Source: CAZWSE01 sp964636575 | GTDB lineage: Bacteria > Pseudomonadota > Alphaproteobacteria > Rhodobacterales > Rhodobacteraceae | Length of the DNA stretch: 20,948 nucleotides | NCBI GenBank assembly: GCA_964636575.1 | Contig: CAZWSE010000061.1 | Span: 1 to 20,948, forward strand | Direction: 5' to 3' | Part shown: piece after piece, positions 16,192-20,948 of the stretch | Layout: each line of letters opens with the position of its first letter | How positions within the stretch are numbered: position 1 is the first letter of the stretch | Translations under genes and position numbers: made by a program | Notes under the pieces: generated by a model | Told to the model about the DNA's origin: nothing | The model's input: only the letters and a program-made list of their open reading frames with translations | Database searches by the model: none

Positions 16192-16899
16192 ATGGAAAAA
16201 CAACACATCGCCTCCGCCTTTGACCGCGACCTGGAAGCCATTCAGGCCCAGATCATGAAGATGGGCGGGCTGGTCGAAGAAGCGATCAGCAAAAGTGCGA
16301 CCTCGCTTGACACACGCGACGAAGAACTGGCCGAAACCGTGCGCAAGGCCGACAAGGTCATCGACGGGTTAGAAGAGCTGATCAACGAAGAGGCCGCGCG
16401 CACTATTGCCCTGCGTGCGCCCACCGCCATCGATCTGCGCCTTGTGCTCAGCGTCATCAAGATCAGCAGCAATCTGGAACGGATCGGGGACTACGCCAAG
16501 AACATGGCCAAACGGACGGGCGTTCTGTCCCAGATGGATCCGATCAACGACAGCACAAGCGCACTGCGCCGGATGGCCCGCGAAGTTGAGAAAATGCTCA
16601 AAGATGCGCTCGATGCCTATATACAGCGCGATGCGGTTCTGGCCGCCGATGTGATCGAACGCGATATCGGCGTCGACCAGATGTACAACGCGCTGTTCCG
16701 CGAATTTCTGACCTTCATGATGGAAGACCCCAGCAATATCACGGCCTGCATGCACCTGCATTTCATCGCCAAAAACATCGAACGGATGGGTGATCACGTG
16801 ACCTCGATTGCAGAACAGGTGGTCTATCTGGTGACGGGCGATAAACCGGATGAAGAACGCGGCAAGGCCGACAAGACCTCGGTATCCCTAGAAGGGTAA
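16192..16899 (+). CDS. phoU: Phosphate signalling protein PhoU
   Basis: PhoU is a cytoplasmic helical-bundle protein that links the state of the Pst transporter to PhoR and represses the regulon when phosphate is ample. The 235 residues form two homologous three-helix PhoU domains: one starts with IQAQIMKMGGLVEEAI and contains DLRLVLSVIKISSNLERIGDYAKN, and the second contains MHLHFIAKNIERMGDHVTSIAEQ. The E/D-x-x-R-x-x-D metal-site pattern is visible in both (ERIGD and ERMGD). The ATG at 16192 was preferred over the upstream in-frame start at 16105, which lies inside pstB. The ribosome-binding site is weak (GGA), consistent with coupling to pstB. Confidence 0.96.
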   Translation: MEKQHIASAFDRDLEAIQAQIMKMGGLVEEAISKSATSLDTRDEELAETVRKADKVIDGLEELINEEAARTIALRAPTAIDLRLVLSVIKISSNLERIGDYAKNMAKRTGVLSQMDPINDSTSALRRMAREVEKMLKDALDAYIQRDAVLAADVIERDIGVDQMYNALFREFLTFMMEDPSNITACMHLHFIAKNIERMGDHVTSIAEQVVYLVTGDKPDEERGKADKTSVSLEG

Positions 16900-16906
16900 T
16901 CCTCCC

Positions 16907-17596
16907 ATGAGCGTCGATCAGCCCCGCGTTTTGATTGTCGAAGACGAAGCCGCACAGCGCGAAGTTCTGGCCTATAATCTGGCTGCCGAAGGCTTTGACG
17001 TGATGCAGGCGGAACAGGGCGAAGACGCGCTGTTGCTGGTTGCAGAAGAACTGCCCGATATCATTGTGCTCGATTGGATGATGCCGAACCTCTCGGGGAT
17101 TGAGGTCTGCCGCCAACTCAAAACCCGCAGCAAAACCCGTGGCATCCCGATCATTATGCTCTCGGCGCGCTCTGAAGACGTCGACAAAGTGCGCGGGCTG
17201 GAAACAGGGGCAGATGACTACGTCGTGAAACCCTATTCGGTGGTCGAGCTTATGGCCCGCGTGCGCAACCAGCTCCGGCGGGTGCGGCCCTCGGCCATGG
17301 GGGAAACGCTGACCTATGACGACATCGCACTCGACGGGGAAACCCACAAAGTCACCCGCGATGGAACTCCGCTCAAACTCGGACCAACAGAATTTCGCCT
17401 GCTACGCACCTTTATGGAAAAACCGGGCCGTGTCTGGAGCAGGGACCAACTGCTCGACCGCGTCTGGGGGCGCGATGTCTATGTGGACACACGCACGGTG
17501 GACGTCCACGTAGGGCGCTTGCGCAAGGCGCTGACACAGCACGGCGGAGACGATCCTCTGCGCACAGTGCGCGGGGCAGGGTACGCGCTCGGCTAA
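16907..17596 (+). CDS. phoB: Phosphate regulon response regulator PhoB
   Basis: PhoB is the OmpR/PhoB-type response regulator that, once phosphorylated by PhoR, binds Pho boxes and recruits RNA polymerase. The 229 residues comprise a receiver domain (about 6-120), with acidic residues Glu12-Asp13, phospho-acceptor Asp56 in VLDWMMP, Ser86 and Lys108 in VVKPYS, and a C-terminal winged helix with LGPTEFRLLRTFMEKPGRVW, DQLLDRVWG and TRTVDVHVGRLRKAL. AAGGG lies about 12 nt before the ATG, a rather long spacing. It is the last gene of the pst operon, 7 bp after phoU, so it is likely autoactivated through the Pho boxes in front of pstS. Confidence 0.97.
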   Translation: MSVDQPRVLIVEDEAAQREVLAYNLAAEGFDVMQAEQGEDALLLVAEELPDIIVLDWMMPNLSGIEVCRQLKTRSKTRGIPIIMLSARSEDVDKVRGLETGADDYVVKPYSVVELMARVRNQLRRVRPSAMGETLTYDDIALDGETHKVTRDGTPLKLGPTEFRLLRTFMEKPGRVWSRDQLLDRVWGRDVYVDTRTVDVHVGRLRKALTQHGGDDPLRTVRGAGYALG

Positions 17597-17599
17597 GCC

Positions 17600-17647
17600 C
17601 TTTACCCTTTTGAAAATACTCAAGTCCAAGACGCGCCAAAAGGCGCC
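17600..17647. repeat. Copy B of the gene-end motif, with a small hairpin after phoB
   Basis: The 24-bp core CTTTACCCTTTTNNAAATACTCAA (17600-17623) matches the copy at 3136-3159 at 22 of 24 positions. It is followed by GCGCC-AAAA-GGCGC (17633-17646), a 5-bp hairpin. There is no T run after it on the plus strand. It lies 4 bp after the phoB stop and may mark the end of the pho operon transcript. Confidence 0.55.
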
Positions 17648-17658
17648 CAGATTAACGC

Positions 17659-17687
17659 TTGCCACACCCTAAATCCTGTCCTATACG
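17659..17687 (+). promoter_or_regulatory. rpsB: Candidate sigma70 promoter for rpsB-tsf
   Basis: TTGCCA (17659-17664), a 17-bp spacer and TATACG (17682-17687) give a reasonable housekeeping promoter. Transcription would start near 17694, leaving a leader of roughly 115 nt before the rpsB ATG. Confidence 0.55.
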
Positions 17688-17799
17688 CCCCCCACTGAAA
17701 CCCGCAGGCGGGGTTTGGGCCTATGGGGGAGAAATCCTCATATGGTCCGCCGGTTGAAGCAATCGCTTTGAACCCCCGCTGAGGATAAAACCGGAAAGG
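17688..17799 (+). promoter_or_regulatory. Structured rpsB 5' leader (candidate S2 autoregulatory element)
   Basis: Two nested paired regions are visible. In the first, CCCCC (within 17688-17693) can pair with GGGGG (17725-17729), enclosing AAACCC (17698-17703) with GGGTTT (17711-17716). In the second, CCGGTT (17750-17755) pairs with AACCGG (17789-17794), enclosing AAGC/GCTT (17757-17760 and 17765-17768). The second structure ends right at the AAAGGA ribosome-binding site. Autoregulation by S2 through the rpsB leader is known in E. coli; that this leader works the same way is inference. Confidence 0.45.
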
Positions 17800-17807
17800 A
17801 TATGAGC

Positions 17808-18614
17808 ATGGCTCTTCCCGAGTTCACCATGCGGCAGCTGTTGGAAGCTGGCGTACACTTTGGTCACCAGACACAGCGCTGGAACCCGCGTATGGGTCCG
17901 TTTATCTACGGCGCCCGCAACGGCATCCACATCATGGACCTGACGCAAACTGTTCCAATGCTGGATCAGGCCTTGCAAGCAGTCCGCGACACCGTTGCAA
18001 AAAACGGCCGCATCCTCTTCGTCGGCACCAAGCGTCAGGCCGCAACGCCGATCGCCGAAGCCGCTGAAAAATGCGCACAATACTATATGAACCACCGCTG
18101 GCTCGGGGGCACATTGACCAACTGGCAGACCGTATCCAAGTCGATCAACCGCCTGAAAATGATTGATGAGCAAATGGGTCTCGGATTTGAGGGCCTGACC
18201 AAGAAAGAACGTCTTGGGATGGAACGCGACCAAGGCAAACTGCAAGCCTCGCTTGGCGGGATTCGCGAAATGGGCGGCCGTCCTGATCTGCTCTTCGTGA
18301 TCGACGTGAAAAAAGAAGCACTGGCCATCGCAGAAGCCAACAAACTGGGTATTCCGGTTGTGGCGGTCGTGGACACCAACTGCTCGCCAGACGGGGTTGA
18401 TTACATCATCCCGGGCAACGACGACGCGGCACGCGCCATTGCGCTCTACTGCGATCTGGTGGCCCGCGCAGCACTCGACGGCATGTCCGCACAACTCGGT
18501 GCAGCTGGCGTTGATCTTGGCGCAATGGAAGAAGCCCCTGTTGAAGAGGCCGTGGCCGAAGCACCCGCCGCTGAAGAAGCCCCTGCTGCCGAAGCGCCCG
18601 CCGCAGAAGGCTAA
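17808..18614 (+). CDS. rpsB: 30S ribosomal protein S2
   Basis: S2 is a small-subunit ribosomal protein that joins late and is needed for S1 binding. The 268-residue product shows MALPEFTMRQLLEAGVHFGH, QRWNPRMGPFIYG, NGIHIMDLTQTV, FVGTKRQA, YYMNHRWLGGTLTNW, PDLLFVIDVKKE, GIPVVAVVDTNCSPD and YIIPGNDDAARAI, all classic S2 blocks. An Ala/Glu/Pro-rich tail (about the last 30 residues) is common in alphaproteobacteria. The ATG at 17808 was chosen over the in-frame ATG at 17802 because AAGGA lies 7 nt before 17808 and only 1-2 nt before 17802. tsf follows 79 bp downstream. Confidence 0.98.
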   Translation: MALPEFTMRQLLEAGVHFGHQTQRWNPRMGPFIYGARNGIHIMDLTQTVPMLDQALQAVRDTVAKNGRILFVGTKRQAATPIAEAAEKCAQYYMNHRWLGGTLTNWQTVSKSINRLKMIDEQMGLGFEGLTKKERLGMERDQGKLQASLGGIREMGGRPDLLFVIDVKKEALAIAEANKLGIPVVAVVDTNCSPDGVDYIIPGNDDAARAIALYCDLVARAALDGMSAQLGAAGVDLGAMEEAPVEEAVAEAPAAEEAPAAEAPAAEG

Positions 18615-18640
18615 GGCACACGCACGCATCTTATAGGTTG

Positions 18641-18659
18641 GGGCAGGGGACACCTGCCC
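18641..18659 (+). terminator. Hairpin between rpsB and tsf (attenuator or processing site)
   Basis: GGGCAGG (18641-18647) and CCTGCCC (18653-18659) form a perfect 7-bp stem with a 5-nt loop. There is no T run, so it is more likely a partial attenuator or RNA-processing structure than a full terminator, and tsf probably stays co-transcribed with rpsB. Confidence 0.5.
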
Positions 18660-18693
18660 TGACATCCCCCTTGAGACAAAAAGGAACACCAAG

Positions 18694-19569
18694 ATGGCAA
18701 TTACAGCATCACTGGTAAAAGAACTGCGCGACAGCACTGGCGCAGGCATGATGGACGCCAAAAAGGCACTGACCGAAACAAATGGCGACATGGAAGCGGC
18801 CGTTGACTGGCTGCGCACCAAAGGTCTTGCCAAAGCAGCCAAAAAGTCCGGCCGCACCGCAGCAGAAGGTCTTGTGGCCGTTGCAGTGACCGGCGGCAAA
18901 GGGATCGCCGTTGAAGTGAACTCTGAAACCGATTTCGTTGGCAAAAACGCAGACTTCCAGAAAATGGTCGGCGGCATCGCGCAAGTGGCATTGTCGGTTG
19001 ACGATGTGGACGCGCTGAAAGCGGCTGACATGGGCGGCAAGTCTGTTGAACAAACCGTTGTCGACGCCGTTGCGGTTGTCGGTGAAAACATGGCCGTGCG
19101 CCGCATGGCTACGGTGTCGGGCGACACGGTCGTGTCCTACGTGCACAACGCAGCCACCGACGGCATGGGCAAAATCGGCGTTCTGGTCGCAATGACCGGC
19201 GGCGACGAAGGCTTTGGCAAACAGGTTGCGATGCACATCGCGGCTGTGAACCCGGCATCTCTGTCCGAAGCAGATCTGGACGCTGAAGTCGTCGAAAAAG
19301 AAAAGCAGGTCCAAATGGACATCGCCCGCGAAAGCGGCAAGCCCGAAGCGGTGATCGAGAAGATGATCGTTGGCCGGATGAAGAAATACATGTCCGAAGT
19401 GACCTTGGTGAACCAAGCCTTCGTTGTGAACCCTGACCTGACGGTTGGCGATGCAGCGAAAGAAGCCGGTGCGACCATCACAGGGTTCGTCCGCTTGGAA
19501 GTCGGCGATGGCATCGAAGTCGAAAAAGAAGACTTCGCCGCAGAAGTCGCGAAAGTTGCGGGCAGTTAA
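18694..19569 (+). CDS. tsf: Translation elongation factor Ts
   Basis: EF-Ts is the cytoplasmic nucleotide-exchange factor that recycles EF-Tu-GDP to EF-Tu-GTP. The 291-residue product has the N-terminal UBA-like domain with LVKELRDSTGAGMMDAKKAL and WLRTKGLAKAAKKSGRTAAE, and then the core motif VEVNSETDFVGKN, with the Thr-Asp-Phe that contacts EF-Tu. Later blocks are MHIAAVNP, VIEKMIVGRMKKYMSEVTLVNQAF and the C-terminal VRLEVGDGIE. AAGGAA precedes the ATG. pyrH, which often follows tsf in other bacteria, is absent here. Confidence 0.98.
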   Translation: MAITASLVKELRDSTGAGMMDAKKALTETNGDMEAAVDWLRTKGLAKAAKKSGRTAAEGLVAVAVTGGKGIAVEVNSETDFVGKNADFQKMVGGIAQVALSVDDVDALKAADMGGKSVEQTVVDAVAVVGENMAVRRMATVSGDTVVSYVHNAATDGMGKIGVLVAMTGGDEGFGKQVAMHIAAVNPASLSEADLDAEVVEKEKQVQMDIARESGKPEAVIEKMIVGRMKKYMSEVTLVNQAFVVNPDLTVGDAAKEAGATITGFVRLEVGDGIEVEKEDFAAEVAKVAGS

Positions 19570-19667
19570 AGCGTTTCGGGATTAGCCTGATACATCAAGT
19601 ATCGAAAATGTCCCGAGAACGCGCAGCGTGGCAGGGTATTTTCGATTCAAGGTATTCGCGAAACGCT
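19570..19667. repeat. Nested inverted-repeat element downstream of tsf
   Basis: An outer pair AGCGTTTCG (19570-19578) and CGAAACGCT (19659-19667) encloses an inner pair ATCGAAAAT (19601-19609) and ATTTTCGAT (19638-19646). Further CCC/GGG pairing lies inside, and there is a small GATAC/GTATC hairpin (19589-19593 and 19599-19603). The left arm begins at the base after the tsf stop. The whole 98-bp block could fold as a long hairpin. It may be a miniature interspersed palindromic element or part of the tsf 3' untranslated region. No transposase or target-site duplication was recognised. Confidence 0.6.
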
Positions 19668-19698
19668 ATAAACCGGCCTAACTTTCGACCGAAAATCA

Positions 19699-19732
19699 GA
19701 AAACGGAGCTGCATCCCTGCGGCTCCGTTTTC
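19699..19732 (+). terminator. Strong intrinsic terminator for tsf (probably bidirectional)
   Basis: GAAAACGGAGC (19699-19709) and GCTCCGTTTTC (19722-19732) form a perfect 11-bp stem with a 12-nt loop. The TTTT tract is in the 3' arm, and the matching AAAA in the 5' arm lets it work from both strands. A second hairpin, CCCCAAA/TTTGGGG (19742-19748 and 19754-19760), follows closely. Confidence 0.8.
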
Positions 19733-19741
19733 CGTTGGGGG

Positions 19742-19760
19742 CCCCAAATTTATTTTGGGG
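19742..19760. terminator. Second hairpin downstream of tsf
   Basis: CCCCAAA (19742-19748) and TTTGGGG (19754-19760) form a perfect 7-bp stem with a 5-nt loop. It is a probable backup to the terminator just upstream. Confidence 0.4.
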
Positions 19761-20040
19761 ATAAGAAGAGAGGCCCTCAAAGGTCCGACCTGAGATTGCG
19801 GAAGAATACGCCCCCAGGCCGGTTTCCGGCTATCACCGGTCGTTCAGGAGAGCCTTGAAATCGCAAGGATCCGTCCCGGTGTTCCAACTGGCCAAAGCCA
19901 CCACTCACGGAACAAGAGTATGATGGCACCGTTACGTAACAAAGGTGTAGTAGGGGATTCCTTACCTAAGGTCATTTTCAAGGGGAATGCCCCTAAATCT
20001 TTCCCCCCAACGCCCACTTATCCGTAATTTCTGGGGATAA
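19761..20040. other. Gene-free intergenic stretch with several small hairpins
   Basis: No credible coding frame is present in this 280-bp stretch. It contains GCCGG-TTT-CCGGC, CCTTG-AAATCG-CAAGG, the perfect palindrome GTTACGTAAC (19931-19940) and AGGGG-AATG-CCCCT. The last could act as a weak terminator for the minus-strand luxR gene, which ends at 20041. I could not match the stretch to 6S, SRP, tmRNA, RNase P RNA or a tRNA by eye. It may hold an unrecognised small RNA or nothing functional. Confidence 0.5.
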
Positions 20041-20802
20041 CTACGCTTCGAGCACGAACATCTGGTTCTGAAACGAGGCTTTCAGCACCGCTTGGGCAGT
20101 TGTTTCAACTGCTAACGATTCGCGGGCCAAACGCAGGTGTTTTTCAACAGTGGCCGAGGTCAAACCCATCAAAACAGCGATATCTTGGGTGGTTTTGCCG
20201 TCGCCAACCCATTCCAAAGCCTCGCGCTGGCGCTTGGTCAGCACGCGGTTCGGGGCTGTATAGGGCAGGGTAAGGATCTTCAGGTGAACAACATTGTTCA
20301 TCAAATGAATATCGCGCCCGTGCTCTTCCCAAATCGCATCAATCTCGTTCTGCGGGATACCAGCCTTGGCCGTCAGGGCAATCGCGCCTTTAGATCTGGC
20401 AGATACGGACTTGAAGCTGACGGTATAGCCAGCAGTGACTTGCATTTTCCGGTTAAACTCAATCACCTTCATTTCTTGCGGTGACAGCGTCTTGCTGTTG
20501 AACATGTCCGCCAGCATCGACCAGCTTCCAGCACCTTCGTGTTCAAGCGCCCAATGCACCATCGGCGCATGGAAATAGAGACCTTCACCCAAAAAGACGT
20601 CTGTGTATTCTTTAGGGTGGTTTGTCAGGATCACAAAATCCTCAGGATCACCCAAAGACGTCCCGGACCGATACCGGGTAAAGCCGTAGATCAATCGATC
20701 AAATCCATATCCCGCCATGCGTTCACAATGTGCATTCCAAAGCGCCTCAGTGGACTGGCAGTTCGACAAATAATGCAGGAAATCTCGTGTGTTAGTATTC
20801 AT
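20041..20802 (-). CDS. LuxR-family transcriptional regulator with autoinducer-binding-type domain (orphan, atypical ligand pocket)
   Basis: This 253-residue cytoplasmic regulator has an N-terminal autoinducer-binding-like domain (about 15-165) and a C-terminal LuxR helix-turn-helix (about 186-235), with LTKRQREALEWVGDGKTTQD and VEKHLRLARESL. By hand alignment to TraR/LuxR, only some of the usual ligand-pocket residues are kept: Pro80, Trp94 and Gly125 align with P71, W85 and G113. Others are changed: Tyr66 for W57, Phe70 for Y61 and Ala79 for D70. No luxI-type synthase is in the window. The ATG lies 2 bp after the aroQ stop, with only a weak GGA, so the two are almost certainly co-transcribed. 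It may sense a different ligand, or none. Confidence 0.87.
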   Translation of the reverse strand: MNTNTRDFLHYLSNCQSTEALWNAHCERMAGYGFDRLIYGFTRYRSGTSLGDPEDFVILTNHPKEYTDVFLGEGLYFHAPMVHWALEHEGAGSWSMLADMFNSKTLSPQEMKVIEFNRKMQVTAGYTVSFKSVSARSKGAIALTAKAGIPQNEIDAIWEEHGRDIHLMNNVVHLKILTLPYTAPNRVLTKRQREALEWVGDGKTTQDIAVLMGLTSATVEKHLRLARESLAVETTAQAVLKASFQNQMFVLEA

Positions 20803-20804
20803 AC

Positions 20805-20948
20805 TTAATCCAAATGATTATGGATCGCATCTAAAGCTAGAATATAGCCATGCGCGCCAAATCCGCAGATTTGACCCAATGCGACGGGTGCTAAAAATGA
20901 CTTGTGGCGAAACTCTTCGCGTGCGTGGACGTTCGACAAATGCAACTC
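20805..20948 (-). CDS. aroQ: Type II 3-dehydroquinate dehydratase, C-terminal part (5' end off window)
   Basis: AroQ dehydrates 3-dehydroquinate to 3-dehydroshikimate, the third shikimate-pathway step, as a cytoplasmic dodecamer. Only the last 47 codons are in the window, read by hand on the minus strand up to the TAA at 20807-20805. They contain HLSNVHAREEFRHKS, which carries the active-site His and Arg of the type II enzyme, and then the closing ICGFGAHGYILALDAI. The luxR-type gene follows 2 bp downstream on the same strand. Confidence 0.92.
   Translation of the reverse strand, partial: ELHLSNVHAREEFRHKSFLAPVALGQICGFGAHGYILALDAIHNHLD

Noticed and set aside
15399..16241. Minus-strand open frame of 280 codons opposite pstB
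   Set aside because: It is a shadow of pstB, with every pstB motif intact on the plus strand and no family resemblance in the antisense product.
17721..19127. Long minus-strand open frame of 468 codons opposite rpsB and tsf
   Set aside because: It is antisense to two unmistakable genes, its translation is low-complexity with no recognisable domain, and strongly biased codon use on the plus strand readily leaves open shadow frames.
19608..19793. 61-codon open frames on both strands in the post-tsf region
   Set aside because: They cover the inverted repeats and the terminator, lack good ribosome-binding sites and look unlike proteins.
19761..20040. A known structural RNA (6S, SRP RNA, tmRNA, RNase P RNA or tRNA)
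   Set aside because: No diagnostic core sequence, such as a T-loop, an SRP GNAR apical loop or the RNase P GAGGAAAGTCC-type block, could be found by eye.
1..20948. Mobile elements, CRISPR arrays or phage genes
   Set aside because: No transposase, integrase, regularly spaced repeats, cas genes or phage structural proteins were seen; the window is core genome.
4316..20948. A functional cluster joining DAHP synthase and AroQ
   Set aside because: They are 15 kb apart on opposite strands with unrelated neighbours, so shared pathway membership is most simply coincidence.

Overview
This window comes from the chromosome of an alphaproteobacterium, very probably a marine member of the Rhodobacterales (Roseobacter group). 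The evidence is moderate GC content, close packing of genes, the linkages yicC-gmk and rpsB-tsf, a soluble PhoR-type kinase, a class II (plant-type) DAHP synthase, and PstC/PstA permeases with the long N-terminal extensions typical of alphaproteobacteria. This assignment rests on recognising gene families by eye; no database search was run.

Layout. Positions 1-1845 (minus strand) hold the start of a branched-chain amino-acid/amide ABC transporter operon: a periplasmic binding protein, an intrinsic terminator-like hairpin, then a LivG-type ATPase that runs off the left edge. From 1982 to 6448 lie four single genes: a periplasmic PQQ-type aldose sugar dehydrogenase (+), a GlxA-family AraC regulator (-), class II DAHP synthase (+) and a PAS_5-type protein (-). 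From 6690 to 9804 is a tight plus-strand operon: yicC, gmk, a gamma-carbonic-anhydrase-like protein and phoR, with the last two junctions overlapping. A minus-strand lipoprotein with Sel1-like repeats (9808-11178) separates phoR from the phosphate operon. From 11402 to 17596 is pstS-pstC-pstA-pstB-phoU-phoB, preceded by an unmistakable tandem Pho box (11287-11326). After a promoter and structured leader come rpsB and tsf (17808-19569). A 471-bp gene-free stretch follows, with nested inverted repeats and a strong terminator. The right edge has a minus-strand pair: the 3' end of aroQ and an orphan LuxR-type regulator.

How the genes work together. The centre of the window is a complete phosphate-starvation module. 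PstSCAB imports phosphate, PhoU relays transporter state to the kinase PhoR, PhoR phosphorylates PhoB, and PhoB binds the Pho boxes in front of pstS. The phoB gene sits at the end of the operon it activates, which gives positive feedback. The kinase gene is in a separate operon with housekeeping genes, so kinase and response regulator are probably controlled differently. DAHP synthase (step 1) and AroQ (step 3) both belong to the shikimate pathway but are not linked to each other.

Most of the window is ordinary core genome. The parts most worth a second look are the Sel1 lipoprotein wedged into the pho locus, the ~98-bp nested inverted-repeat element after tsf, the structured rpsB leader, and the LuxR protein whose canonical acyl-homoserine-lactone-contacting residues are changed. 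No CRISPR array, tRNA, rRNA, transposase or phage gene was seen.
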